Origin: JACRCE01 sp038043305
GTDB lineage: Bacteria; Desulfobacterota; GWC2-55-46
DNA: 17,329 nucleotides
Reading direction: 5' to 3'
NCBI GenBank assembly: GCA_038043305.1
Contig: JBBTCG010000045.1
Coordinates: 1 to 17,329 of the forward strand
The notes beneath the pieces are model-generated. The model saw nothing but the letters and a program-made list of their open reading frames with translations. It made no database searches and was not told the origin of the DNA. The translations under genes and the position numbers were made by a program. Numbering within the stretch: the first letter of the stretch is position 1; each line of letters begins with the position of its first letter. Positions 7,216-15,118 of the stretch are shown piece after piece.

Positions 7216-9306
7216 CTAAAACCTAAGCGATGCCCTCGCATAAAAACTGCTCGTCTGATTGCTGGATGCGTCGGACGACGTCTCAGTGCGATTATATCCG
7301 GCAATGACGCTGAACCTTGTAAACGGCGTCCAGTTCAGGGTTGCCCCCATGTTTGTGCTGTCCTGCCCAAAGCCGTATCTGACATTGCCCTGCAGCGCCG
7401 TTGAAGGAACCCATGTAAGAACGAAACTATTGGATTGCACCGGCTCTATCGTCATGGTGGCGGACAGGTATATCTTCCTTGTCGGCGTATACGACGCGCT
7501 CGCCGTCGTTGACCTTGACGACGTGGACGTGCTCTGTCCCGCGGAGTCGGTGCTGCTGTCCGCCATGGACGTGCTGATCAGCACCTTCATCGTTTTCCAT
7601 GGTGTCAGGTTTAGGTTCAGGTAATGATTCGTCGTGTCGGTAGACGAGTTAGACGCCTTGTTTTCCGTCGCGCTCATAGAACTGCCTACGCCGACGTCAA
7701 TGCCGCGGTACAGGTTCATGAACATGGCGGTGCCGTAGTTATTAGTGCTCGAAGAGGCGGCGCCGTTGACGCTGTTCACGAAATGCCCGAAGTTCATGCT
7801 TGCGTTGAGAGTCGGCAACGGGGTCGAGGAAAGGCTCAAGGTGTACGTGTCGGTGCCGCTCTCCGTGCCGGTCTGCGTGAGCGCAGTCTGCGTCGAACTG
7901 GACGACGTATTTGCGTATCCGCCGTTGATCGTCAGGTACTGCGGCACAGGAGTAACGTTCAGGTTCAACGCCTGCGTCATGGTGGACGAGGAGGTGTCGT
8001 TCAACTCCTGAGCGCTGTGATCGTAGTTCAGGTTATACGAGGCGCTTACGCGCTCAACCGGCGCGTAGTTCAGGCTCAAACCGGCGAACTGCCTCGACAC
8101 CGAATAGCTCGTTGACAGCGTCGGCGTCGAACTTATATAGCCCATCCCCTCTATCTCAGTAACGTTTATGGCCATTGCGCCGGTCGGGAAGGCGGTATTC
8201 ACGATCTTAAAATACATTGCGGTAACTTCGCTGAAGCTCATGACGAATCTCGAAAACACGGAGTCGTAGCTCACGGTCGGCGTAGCGGCAAGCGTCCAGC
8301 TTGTCCCGTCGCTACTCGTGTACAACTGAAAACCGAATGAGTTTGTGTACGTGCCGATGCTTGGATCGGCCGTGGTTATGTAAAGATTTATCTTGTGCAC
8401 CGCCTGGGCCGCGGTAAAACTGAAACCTACGTTTCTGTACGCGGTTGTGCTAATGTCTATGCCCGCCGATACGGACGTATTGTTGTCAATAAGCGCCGGG
8501 GTAGCGGTAAGCGCGCCGGTAAGCGGCGTGGCGTTAGTAGCAAAAAGGCCGGTGTTCCGCGGAAGCGCCTGCTCGAACCTCGTCGGCACACCGAGGCTTG
8601 TGTTGGTGTACTCTGACCAGTTGTACCCGGCGTTGACGCCGGCGCGCAACTTTCTGCCAAGAAACGGCCTTGACAGGTTCATTGTGGCGTTGTGCGTCGG
8701 CACCTCGGTCTTTATCTGCCCGACCTTGTCGTCGGTCGTCTGATTATTGAACGAGTAATTGAAACCCGCGTCCGTCTCAAGGAGCGTAAGGCCGTAGCTT
8801 GAATTAAGCCCGTAGCTCACGGTAGAGCGGTCTACCTTATGAGGGTCGAGGTAGTCCTGATTCGTGCTGCGGTTCATGAATACGTTGAGCGAAGGGTATC
8901 TCTCCAGCGGCAGCGAAAAGGCGGTGTTGAGGTTGGTCGTGGAAAGCCTGTCAGCCTCCGAAGGAGACACGTCGGTGCGCGTGTAGCTGAAGTTGAAATA
9001 ATACATGGTCGGCGGCGCGTAGGAGAGCGTAACCATCGGATACATGGTCTGCGACTTCTTGCCGTCTATGTCCGTGTCCGTGATCCTCGCGTCGGCGCTT
9101 ATGTTTATCGTGCTGGTTATCGCCTTGTTTACGCCGAGCGTGTAGCTGTTGATAAGACTCGCACTCTCCGTGGAGCGCGAATTGGACGTGGTGGTGGTTT
9201 TTTGATAGTTGACGTCAGCCTGACCGTACATGTCGGCTGATGCGCCAGAAGGCCGGAGGAAACCCAGGGCAATCATCATGATGAGGAAAAGGGTTCTTAG
9301 GGTCAT
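7216..9306 (-). CDS. Large outer-membrane beta-barrel protein (porin-like) with inserted galactose-binding-like domain
   Basis: About 696 residues from ATG at 9304-9306. That start places a standard signal peptide (MTLRTLFLIMMIALGF, cleavage near SGASA-DM) at the N-terminus; a TTG at 9384 would add 26 residues read through an inverted repeat. The mature protein is an alternation of short amphipathic beta-strands and Ser/Thr/Asn-rich turns (for example PMVTLSYAPPTMYYFNFSYTR). It ends in ...SFYARASLRF, the terminal Phe expected for outer-membrane barrels. DNA 8140-8532 encodes a non-barrel insert containing KINLYITTADPS, FQLYTSSDGTSWT and MYFKIVNTAF, which looks like an F5/8-type C (discoidin/galactose-binding) fold. 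The upstream gene is a lipoprotein beta-propeller, and multiheme cytochromes follow in the cluster. This fits an electron-conduit porin or a filament export/anchoring barrel. No heme motifs are in the protein itself. The specific family is not recognised. Confidence 0.85.
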   Translation of the reverse strand: MTLRTLFLIMMIALGFLRPSGASADMYGQADVNYQKTTTTSNSRSTESASLINSYTLGVNKAITSTINISADARITDTDIDGKKSQTMYPMVTLSYAPPTMYYFNFSYTRTDVSPSEADRLSTTNLNTAFSLPLERYPSLNVFMNRSTNQDYLDPHKVDRSTVSYGLNSSYGLTLLETDAGFNYSFNNQTTDDKVGQIKTEVPTHNATMNLSRPFLGRKLRAGVNAGYNWSEYTNTSLGVPTRFEQALPRNTGLFATNATPLTGALTATPALIDNNTSVSAGIDISTTAYRNVGFSFTAAQAVHKINLYITTADPSIGTYTNSFGFQLYTSSDGTSWTLAATPTVSYDSVFSRFVMSFSEVTAMYFKIVNTAFPTGAMAINVTEIEGMGYISSTPTLSTSYSVSRQFAGLSLNYAPVERVSASYNLNYDHSAQELNDTSSSTMTQALNLNVTPVPQYLTINGGYANTSSSSTQTALTQTGTESGTDTYTLSLSSTPLPTLNASMNFGHFVNSVNGAASSSTNNYGTAMFMNLYRGIDVGVGSSMSATENKASNSSTDTTNHYLNLNLTPWKTMKVLISTSMADSSTDSAGQSTSTSSRSTTASASYTPTRKIYLSATMTIEPVQSNSFVLTWVPSTALQGNVRYGFGQDSTNMGATLNWTPFTRFSVIAGYNRTETSSDASSNQTSSFYARASLRF

Positions 9307-9319
9307 AAAATTTAAGACG

Positions 9320-9375
9320 TTTAGGCTGAAGTCTGAAGGTAAAGGCCGCGAACCGTCTTCAGCCTTCAGTCTAAA
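9320..9375. repeat. Imperfect inverted repeat between propeller and barrel genes
   Basis: Arms 9320-9339 and 9356-9375 match at 17 of 20 positions and are each built from CTGAAG tandem units. The repeat fills the gap between the propeller stop (9381-9383) and the barrel's preferred ATG (9306). A long-frame TTG start would translate it, which is one reason to prefer the later ATG. Confidence 0.6.
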
Positions 9376-9380
9376 CACAT

Positions 9381-10829
9381 TCAACGCTCCAGCGACACAA
9401 GGCCATAGGGCTTTGGCCCTACAAAGAGTCTCTTGACGACCTTCTCTCCAAACGGCTCCACAAGCTCCACGGCATCTGCGCGGCTGTTCGTCACGTATAC
9501 GCGGCCCCGCCTTTCATCCCCTGCCATGCCAAAAGGGGCAGGGCCTGAGGGGATCGTCCTTGTGACAACGTCGCCGGAGTTCAGAAATGTAATCGAGTCC
9601 GTTGCGTTTGCTATGAAAAGCCTGCCATCAAAACCCTTCATCCCGCGCCTTGGCGGCTCGGCAAGCGGTATGGAGCCTATAGCGGCCCTTGTGGACGGAG
9701 AAACGATGGTTATCATCGCCGAACCTTGGTTCAGCACGTATATCTTGTCAACGCCGAGGACGATCCCTGACGGCCTCTTGTCAACCGGGACAGTGCTTGC
9801 AACGGTGTCGTCAACCGTATTTATGATGCTCAGGCTGTTGGAACGCTCATTAGCGACGTAGACCTCCCGCCTTTGTGTGTCAACCGCTATCGCCGATGGG
9901 GCCAGCCCCACGGGTATGAGTTTCTTGATGCGTCTTGTTATGGTGTTTATAACGGACACGTCATTGGAGAGGCGGTTTATGACGTAGAGTTTGCCATGCA
10001 GCGAGATGTCCGTATCAGGCAGGAATACCACGTCCGTGGGCCCTATTCCTGCCGTAAGCGGGATGACGTCAAGCACATCAAGGTGCGCCGCCTCGACCAC
10101 GGAAAGCGTCCTTGAGCCTGAGTTGACGACATATATCGTATCCTGCGCCGGATTAAGCGCCATGCCCATCGGCTTATCTCCCACGGTAATGGCCGCAATC
10201 ACGCGTTCCAGACTTCTGTCAATGACCGATATATAGTTTGAACCGCTGTTGGAAACAAGCAAAAGAAGCCCGGTTGACGACGGCTCCTGCGCCTCGGCAA
10301 CCATTGTGGGCTGAAAGCGAAACGCCTTTTCAATGGAGTTTTCCGAATCCCACCCGATGGAAACCACGAAGCTTGAGGCGCGCTTCATATCTATGCGGGT
10401 CTTTATGACGGTAGTCGCGCCCTCAGGGAGCGCAAGGTTCATGCGTCCGTCGCTTCTCCTGATCGTGGCCTTTGAAAACCGTATCCTCAAACCAGTGTAT
10501 TCGCCGGGGGGGATCGCGGCCTCTTTCAACAGCATCTGGCCTGTTGCAAGGACAAACGAACTCACGTCAACCGGAGAATCAAGCACCTTGACCACCCTTC
10601 CATCTGCGGTCTCAAGCGCCAAGTCGTCAATCGTAAAGACGATCTCTTTCACCGGCTGCGAGGTAAGATGCGCATAGAGAATAAGCCTTGAAGATTCCGC
10701 GCTAAAACCCGTCGGTTGATTCTCAACGAGCGCCATCTCGCACGACGCAAGCGAGGCGGCCAATACAACGGCGCAAAATCTCAATAAAACAAAGGTTATA
10801 CTCTTTAAGGGCTGAAATTGGGCAGACAA
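9381..10829 (-). CDS. Lipoprotein with DUF4382-like domain and YVTN-type beta-propeller
   Basis: About 482 residues. TTG at 10827-10829 is preferred because GGAGAGG lies 5 bases upstream; an in-frame TTG at 10847 would add six residues. A signal peptide ends AASLASC, a lipobox. Residues about 45-185 resemble DUF4382: RLILYAHLTSQPVKEIVFTI, then DVSSFVLATGQ, then PPGEYTGLRIRFSKATI. The C-terminal roughly 280 residues are repeats of about 40 residues with the YVTN/NHL-like pattern (LLVSNSGSNYISVIDR, IYVVNSGSRTLSVVE, LYVINRLSNDVSVIN, VYVANERSNSLSIIN, VYVTNSRADAVELVE), forming about seven blades. It follows a strong promoter and is the first gene of the cluster, directly ahead of the barrel. As a lipid-anchored propeller it probably sits on the outer membrane as a docking or structural part of the conduit; no enzyme residues are evident. 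The DUF4382 call is from memory of the family pattern. Confidence 0.85.
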   Translation of the reverse strand: MSAQFQPLKSITFVLLRFCAVVLAASLASCEMALVENQPTGFSAESSRLILYAHLTSQPVKEIVFTIDDLALETADGRVVKVLDSPVDVSSFVLATGQMLLKEAAIPPGEYTGLRIRFSKATIRRSDGRMNLALPEGATTVIKTRIDMKRASSFVVSIGWDSENSIEKAFRFQPTMVAEAQEPSSTGLLLLVSNSGSNYISVIDRSLERVIAAITVGDKPMGMALNPAQDTIYVVNSGSRTLSVVEAAHLDVLDVIPLTAGIGPTDVVFLPDTDISLHGKLYVINRLSNDVSVINTITRRIKKLIPVGLAPSAIAVDTQRREVYVANERSNSLSIINTVDDTVASTVPVDKRPSGIVLGVDKIYVLNQGSAMITIVSPSTRAAIGSIPLAEPPRRGMKGFDGRLFIANATDSITFLNSGDVVTRTIPSGPAPFGMAGDERRGRVYVTNSRADAVELVEPFGEKVVKRLFVGPKPYGLVSLER

Positions 10830-10864
10830 GTGCACCTCTCCGCGCAAGATGTGAAGGATAATAA

Positions 10865-10893
10865 AATCTATAACAATTGCTTTGAAATGTCAA
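10865..10893 (-). promoter_or_regulatory. Sigma-70-type promoter for the envelope/cytochrome operon
   Basis: On the minus strand, TTGACA (10888-10893) is followed by a 17-bp spacer and TAGATT (10865-10870). An alternative TATAGA -10 lies 15 bp from the same -35. The predicted start site is about 30 bases ahead of the propeller gene. The -35 is a perfect consensus and the flanks are AT-rich. Confidence 0.65.
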
Positions 10894-10933
10894 TGTTTTA
10901 TATGCGACATATCTTATACACGACCATTACCTG

Positions 10934-10975
10934 TCAAACAAAAACCGCCTATGGCTTATAGCGCCAATAGGCGGT
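10934..10975 (-). terminator. Intrinsic terminator after the hemerythrin gene
   Basis: Nine-base perfect stem (10944-10952 with 10967-10975; ACCGCCTAT/ATAGGCGGT), with inner TGG/CCA pairing. On the minus strand it is followed by TTTTGTTTG (10935-10943). It lies about 30 bases past the hemerythrin stop and insulates that unit from the propeller promoter. Confidence 0.8.
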
Positions 10976-11003
10976 CTTTAATTAAACGGCAAGGCTTCAG
11001 GCT

Positions 11004-11852
11004 TCAGTGGCCGCAGCACGACCCGGTATTTGCAATCTCCTTTATTGACAGGTAGTCGTCATGGAACTGCAGGCGCTTGGCCGCCGCAACCTTTTGCTCG
11101 TCGGTCTTGACGTTGCGGTCTCCCGGAGGCACGGGCACGAAGCCGGCCTCTATCTTCTTCATTCCTTCAAGGAGCTGGCCCCTCAGGTCGTCGTTGAGAT
11201 GCTTGTCAACGAGCACGAAGAACTCGTTGTCTTCCTTTCGGATGTGGCTCCTCAGGCTAACCATCACGGAGCGTATGACGCCGTCGTTTATGTCGCCGTC
11301 CTCAAGTGCGGAGCGAAAGGCGTGAAGGATAGAGACTATCTCCCTGTGTTCCTCCCTGATGATGGCCGCAAGTCCCTCTCCAAGGGGCAGACGGCTTATC
11401 AACATAGGCAATAGAACCTCCTCCTCCTTCAGCCCTGAGTGGAGCATTATCTCGTTTTCAAACTCCCGCGTGGATACCCACAGGGCGTCCACCTCGCGCC
11501 TGGCGCGTTGGTCTTCAATCCGCGCCATCGTTTTAAGCACGGCCTGATGATCGTTCATCAGAAGGGCTATCGGGTCTCCCTGCCTCATACGTATCTCAGC
11601 GGCGGTAATCACGACGTTGGTATGGAGTTCATTAACCCCCTCGTCGAGGCGCGTTACGCTTACGAGCTTGTATGCCCGGTTAAAGCCCAGCCTGCATGCG
11701 CCGCGCGGGCTTCTGAAGGTGTCCTCTTCCGGATAAAAAGCGCTGAGCGTATTAAACGTCTCCTCGTCAACCGTAATGACGCCCTCCCTGCAATTGGCGC
11801 AACAGGACGGATGAAGACAGAGGTACTTTACGTCAAGCATTTGTTTGGACAT
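11004..11852 (-). CDS. Hemerythrin-like (HHE) protein with N- and C-terminal cysteine clusters
   Basis: A 282-residue soluble protein; its ATG follows AAGGAG at seven bases. Residues about 92-225 form a hemerythrin-type four-helix domain with candidate iron ligands in NDHQAV (His102), EIMLHSGLKEEEV (His138, Glu144-145), EEHREIVSILH (His169) and LRSHIRKEDNEFF (His203, Glu207). The N-terminal roughly 65 residues carry Cys12, Cys17-Cys18, Cys21 and Cys53 (CLHPSCCANC, GACRLGF), similar to YkgJ-type metal-chelating CxxC..CC domains. The last six residues are GSCCGH. The combination suggests a di-iron oxygen or NO/redox sensor or scavenger with an extra metal or Fe-S site; this is inference. It is co-directional with the 168-residue gene upstream (56-bp gap) and ends at an intrinsic terminator. 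It is not in the same transcript as the cytochrome cluster. Confidence 0.85.
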   Translation of the reverse strand: MSKQMLDVKYLCLHPSCCANCREGVITVDEETFNTLSAFYPEEDTFRSPRGACRLGFNRAYKLVSVTRLDEGVNELHTNVVITAAEIRMRQGDPIALLMNDHQAVLKTMARIEDQRARREVDALWVSTREFENEIMLHSGLKEEEVLLPMLISRLPLGEGLAAIIREEHREIVSILHAFRSALEDGDINDGVIRSVMVSLRSHIRKEDNEFFVLVDKHLNDDLRGQLLEGMKKIEAGFVPVPPGDRNVKTDEQKVAAAKRLQFHDDYLSIKEIANTGSCCGH

Positions 11853-11908
11853 TCCCGACTCCTTTGCCGCACAACCAGCGAGGCCGAAACCATTATGACA
11901 GGCTCTTA

Positions 11909-12415
11909 TCAGGCGGAGCCAACGGTCTCCTGAGACTTTGGCATCACCGGAATGCCGAACTCGTCGTTAAACCGGTTTACTATGTAGAGCAGTGTCCTGT
12001 GGTTCAGCAAAAGGCCCTCGTAGAGCCTTGTCTTGGAAAGGCCGTCATAGTAGAACTCGTAAGAAAACTGCACCTGCTTTGCCACGTCGTGCTCGTCCAT
12101 GTTCATGTCGTAGCTGTTCTGAAGGAACAGAAGGTCTTTCCTGATGGAGCTGTAAAAGGCGTCCTTCTCGTCATCGTTCCTCAGTTTGAGCTTTTCCGTG
12201 TGCTCAGGGGCGATCTGAACGCCGTTCAAGAGCACGACAAGGCCGGGATACTCCTTTGGCTGCAATATCCGCTGCCTCTTCATGGAACCGAGCGGATAGT
12301 CAATCTCAAAGTGGAACGTTACGGCGTCGTCCTTGATCTCCGTTACCGCATGATGGTTCTCGTCAAGCCATTTCCTGATTAATGCCTTTGCCTGTTCAGG
12401 CGTAGTGATCTCCAT
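11909..12415 (-). CDS. Uncharacterised 168-residue protein (possibly DUF2299-like)
   Basis: Soluble alpha/beta protein with no signal peptide or membrane segment. Its ATG follows AAGGAG at about ten bases. The N-terminus (TTPEQAKALIRKWLDENHHAV) and the 'VTFHFEIDYPLGSMKRQRI' strand recall the DUF2299 group of archaeal and bacterial proteins, an association made from memory. Acidic and histidine residues are scattered (NMDEHDVAKQ), but no catalytic motif stands out. The C-terminal half is helical (FYYDGLSKTRLYEGLLLNHRTLLYIVNRF). It is the first gene of a two-gene unit with the hemerythrin-like protein, which hints at a shared stress or redox role. A weak promoter is visible upstream (12451-12480). 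The function is not known. Confidence 0.75.
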   Translation of the reverse strand: MEITTPEQAKALIRKWLDENHHAVTEIKDDAVTFHFEIDYPLGSMKRQRILQPKEYPGLVVLLNGVQIAPEHTEKLKLRNDDEKDAFYSSIRKDLLFLQNSYDMNMDEHDVAKQVQFSYEFYYDGLSKTRLYEGLLLNHRTLLYIVNRFNDEFGIPVMPKSQETVGSA

Positions 12416-12450
12416 TGCAACAATCTCCTTTACGTAATATTGGTTGCCGA

Positions 12451-12480
12451 TTTATAGCGTATCTTTTAATTCAAACACAA
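12451..12480 (-). promoter_or_regulatory. Possible weak promoter for the DUF/hemerythrin unit
   Basis: On the minus strand, TTGTGT (12475-12480), an 18-bp spacer and TATAAA (12451-12456), in an AT-rich gap between the regulator stop and the 168-residue gene. The -10 is good and the -35 is poor. Confidence 0.35.
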
Positions 12481-12529
12481 AAAAATATCTTTGTCCAGTA
12501 TTATGTCGCTGACCGCGTCATTATGCCGT

Positions 12530-13855
12530 TTAAGCCTCTGGCCGGGCGATATGGTATCTTCGCATCTTCCTCTGGAGCGTCCTTCTGTCAATGCCGAGAG
12601 ACACAGAGGTGCGGCTTACGTTCCAGCAGTTGAACTTGAGGCTTTCATTGAGATGCCTTTTTTCGATCTCTTCAAGGCTCGATAGCGCGGCAGACGGCTT
12701 TGCGCCTGAAGACGGCAGGATTGAAGCGATAAGACCCCTTGTTATAACGGATTCATTGCAGAACAATACCGCCCTGCTGAGGACGTTCATCAACTCCCTT
12801 ACGTTGCCCGGCCAGTCGTAAGCCGACAGCATATCAATGGCCGCCGGGGCGATGTCAACCGCCTGCTTCCCGCTCAACCGGGACGTATTAAGAAAGTGCC
12901 GTACAAGCACGGGCACGTCCTCCATCCTCTCCCTCAAAGGCGGCATGTCTATCCTGCATACGTTCAACCTGTAATACAGGTCGTGCCTGAATCTCTTATG
13001 TCTCACCTCTTCCTCTATGTCTTTATTGATGGCCGCCGTCACGCGCACGTCCACCTTTATCTCGGTTGTGGAACCGAGCGGGCGAAAGCACCCGCCCTCC
13101 AAAAATCTCAGCAGGGACGCCTGAACGGTCATGTTCATATCGCCTATCTCATCTATAAAGATCGTGCCGCCATCTGCAACCTTCAGCAGCCCTTCCTTGT
13201 TCACGATGGCCCCGGTAAACGCGCCCCTTACGTGGCCGAAAAGCTCGTTTTCCAGAAGCTCGGGCTTTAATGACGCGCAGTTTATGGCGATAAAGGGTTT
13301 TGTCTTGCGTACCCCGTCAAAATGTATCGCGCGCGAGGCAAGCTCCTTTCCGGTGCCGCTCTCTCCGGTGATGAGCGCCGGAAAGGGGGAATCCTTTATA
13401 CTCCGTATGGCGGCGAAGACGCCGCGCAGAGCGCGGCTCCTTCCGGCCATGCCGTGATATGCCGCGTCGCTTGAGTCGTGTGCAATCGGAGCCGGGGCAG
13501 CCTCCTTATACGCCCTTCGTATGACCGCCTCCATATTATCCACTTCGCACGGCTTGGTAAGGTAGTGCCATGCCCCGGTCTTTATGGCCTCGACCGCCCC
13601 GGGTATGCTGCCGTGTCCCGTGAGTATTACCGTTCGGAGGCCGGGCTGAATATGCCTCAATTCTCGCACCAATTCGATGCCGCTCATCTCCGGCATCTTC
13701 ATGTCAACAAAGGCCACGTCAAAGCGCGCATCAGCGGCCATCCTCAAGGCCTGTGTCCCGGCTCCGGCTGAGGCTACACAGTGCCCCCTCCTCTCAAGCG
13801 CCATTGATACCGACTTCCTGAATGCGTTGTCATCGTCAACGATGAGCACTTCCAT
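12530..13855 (-). CDS. NtrC-family sigma-54-dependent response regulator
   Basis: A 441-residue activator with an AGGAGG about nine bases ahead of its ATG. The receiver domain (1-115) has the acidic pocket VDDDN (7-10), phospho-acceptor Asp51 (FVDMKMPEMSG), Thr79 in ILTGHGS and Lys101 in TKP. The AAA+ sigma-54 interaction domain (about 135-375) has Walker A GESGTGKE (164-171), GAFTGA (211-216), Walker B GGTIFIDEIGDM (229-240) and the arginine-finger segment FRHDLYYRLN. A Fis-type helix-turn-helix closes the protein (about 410-432, RTSVSLGIDRRTLQRKMRRY). All key residues are intact, so it should be a functional ATP-driven activator of RNA polymerase-sigma54. Its partner kinase gene ends 40 bp upstream. 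Targets are unknown; the cytochrome genes on either side are the obvious candidates. Confidence 0.96.
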   Translation of the reverse strand: MEVLIVDDDNAFRKSVSMALERRGHCVASAGAGTQALRMAADARFDVAFVDMKMPEMSGIELVRELRHIQPGLRTVILTGHGSIPGAVEAIKTGAWHYLTKPCEVDNMEAVIRRAYKEAAPAPIAHDSSDAAYHGMAGRSRALRGVFAAIRSIKDSPFPALITGESGTGKELASRAIHFDGVRKTKPFIAINCASLKPELLENELFGHVRGAFTGAIVNKEGLLKVADGGTIFIDEIGDMNMTVQASLLRFLEGGCFRPLGSTTEIKVDVRVTAAINKDIEEEVRHKRFRHDLYYRLNVCRIDMPPLRERMEDVPVLVRHFLNTSRLSGKQAVDIAPAAIDMLSAYDWPGNVRELMNVLSRAVLFCNESVITRGLIASILPSSGAKPSAALSSLEEIEKRHLNESLKFNCWNVSRTSVSLGIDRRTLQRKMRRYHIARPEA

Positions 13856-13872
13856 ATTATCCGCCTCCTCTT

Positions 13873-13894
13873 TTCACGGTCACGGTTCACGGTC
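13873..13894. repeat. CACGGT triple repeat, copy 2, between kinase and regulator
   Basis: TTCACGGTCACGGTTCACGG: three CACGGT units in 22 bases, directly past the kinase stop. It shares 13 consecutive bases with the copy at 7152-7172. No pairing partner was seen. Confidence 0.55.
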
Positions 13895-13895
13895 T

Positions 13896-15020
13896 TTATT
13901 GTATCGGGATGCGAAGCGTAACCGTGGTTCCCTTCCTGCCCCTGCCGTCGTCTTCAACGCGGCTGTCAATGATTATCTCGCCTCTAAGTTCCTTCATAAT
14001 CTCGTAGCTCACGGAAAGGCCAAGCCCTGTGCCCATGCCGGGCGGCTTTGTGGTGAAAAACGGGTCGAACACTTTTTTAAGATTTTCCTCCGGAATGCCC
14101 GGCCCGTTGTCGCGTATCATTACGCTCGCAAACAGGCCGTCAAGGGCCGAGGCTGCGATGACCATTCCATCCCGCGCATCCTTGACCGCCTCCATGGCAT
14201 TTTTCAACACGTTGAACACAACCTGCCTGAGCCTGTTCGGGTCGGTCTTGACGAGCGGCATCCCGGCATGGAGTTCCTTGAGCACGGCCACGTTCGAGTA
14301 TCCGGCCCCCATCTGGATAAGGCTTGTCGCCTTTGACACAAGGCCGTTCAAATCGGTTTCCACATATTCAGGCACGCCTTTTTTTGCAAAACCAAGGAGG
14401 TCGCTTATAATGGCCTGACAACGCTTCAACTCGCCGTCCATGTCCGCAAAATAGTCCGCGACTTTGTCCGACCATAAACGTTCGCCGCCGCTTATCGCGC
14501 CGCTCATAACGCATCTCAATTCCTGCGATATTATGGATACGGTTGCAAGCGGGGTATTCAACTCATGGGCAACGCCCGCCGCAAGATGTCCTATGGCCGC
14601 CATCTTTTCAATCTGCGCGATGACGTCGGCTGATTTGACCCTATCGGCGGCGCGGCCTGCCCCGTCCATGACAATCTCAAGCACCTTGAAGACGCGTCCG
14701 CCGTCGTCGAACACCGGGATGCCGATAATCTCGAACTCCCTTCGCTCCGCGCACCCGGACGCATTGAAAAATACCGCTTGAGGCGGGGTAAACTCATAAT
14801 GCACCGGCACGCCGCCGTCTATGGTTCTGCCGGTCGGGCATATAGCGCAGAACTCCTCGTTGCACATGACGGTTCGATAGCAACGCCGCCTTTTACCGGG
14901 ATCTATAAAAGACCCAAGCATCTGTCCGGCCTTTTTATTCATCCACTCGACGCAGTGCTCCCTGTTGATGAGCAGGAGACCAGCGTCAAGGCCGTCAAAG
15001 ATGCTTTCCAATCCCTTCAT
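13896..15020 (-). CDS. PAS-domain sensor histidine kinase (NtrB-like, soluble)
   Basis: A 374-residue kinase with no membrane segment, so it should sense a cytoplasmic signal. The PAS domain is at about 1-120 (GLDAGLLLINREHCVEWMNKKAG). The dimerisation/phosphoacceptor domain has His152 in GHLAAGVAHELNTPL. The ATP-binding domain has the N box DPNRLRQVVFNVLKNAMEA (260-278), G1 RDNGPGIP (303-310), F box FDPFFTT (318-324) and G2 GMGTGLGLSV (328-337). All motifs are complete. The PAS domain has a cysteine cluster at Cys47, Cys53, Cys58 and Cys61 (CYRTVMCNEEFCAIC) and a further Cys90, which could hold a metal or respond to redox; that is inference. It is co-transcribed with the regulator downstream from the promoter at 15076-15105. 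Confidence 0.95.
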   Translation of the reverse strand: MKGLESIFDGLDAGLLLINREHCVEWMNKKAGQMLGSFIDPGKRRRCYRTVMCNEEFCAICPTGRTIDGGVPVHYEFTPPQAVFFNASGCAERREFEIIGIPVFDDGGRVFKVLEIVMDGAGRAADRVKSADVIAQIEKMAAIGHLAAGVAHELNTPLATVSIISQELRCVMSGAISGGERLWSDKVADYFADMDGELKRCQAIISDLLGFAKKGVPEYVETDLNGLVSKATSLIQMGAGYSNVAVLKELHAGMPLVKTDPNRLRQVVFNVLKNAMEAVKDARDGMVIAASALDGLFASVMIRDNGPGIPEENLKKVFDPFFTTKPPGMGTGLGLSVSYEIMKELRGEIIIDSRVEDDGRGRKGTTVTLRIPIQ

Positions 15021-15075
15021 GGCGGCAACCCTAAAAAGGATAAAGAAGATTATTTTTATCTTATTTGATTGGTAA

Positions 15076-15105
15076 CTTATATCCCGAATCGAGGCGGCGT
15101 GTCAA
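15076..15105 (-). promoter_or_regulatory. Sigma-70-type promoter for the kinase-regulator operon
   Basis: On the minus strand, TTGACA (15100-15105), an 18-bp spacer and TATAAG (15076-15081), about 55 bases ahead of the kinase ATG. Both hexamers are near consensus. Confidence 0.65.
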
Positions 15106-15118
15106 GAGGTAACTGAAA

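Noticed and set aside
7624..9240. Long plus-strand frames, some rich in Arg and Val
   Set aside because: They are shadows of the beta-barrel gene. The minus frame has a signal peptide, strand periodicity and a terminal Phe.
9307..9384. N-terminal extension of the barrel from TTG 9384
   Set aside because: It would translate an inverted repeat and bury the signal peptide; ATG 9306 gives a normal one.
13677..14336. Plus-strand frame of 219 residues
   Set aside because: It overlaps, antisense, the fully conserved kinase and regulator genes.
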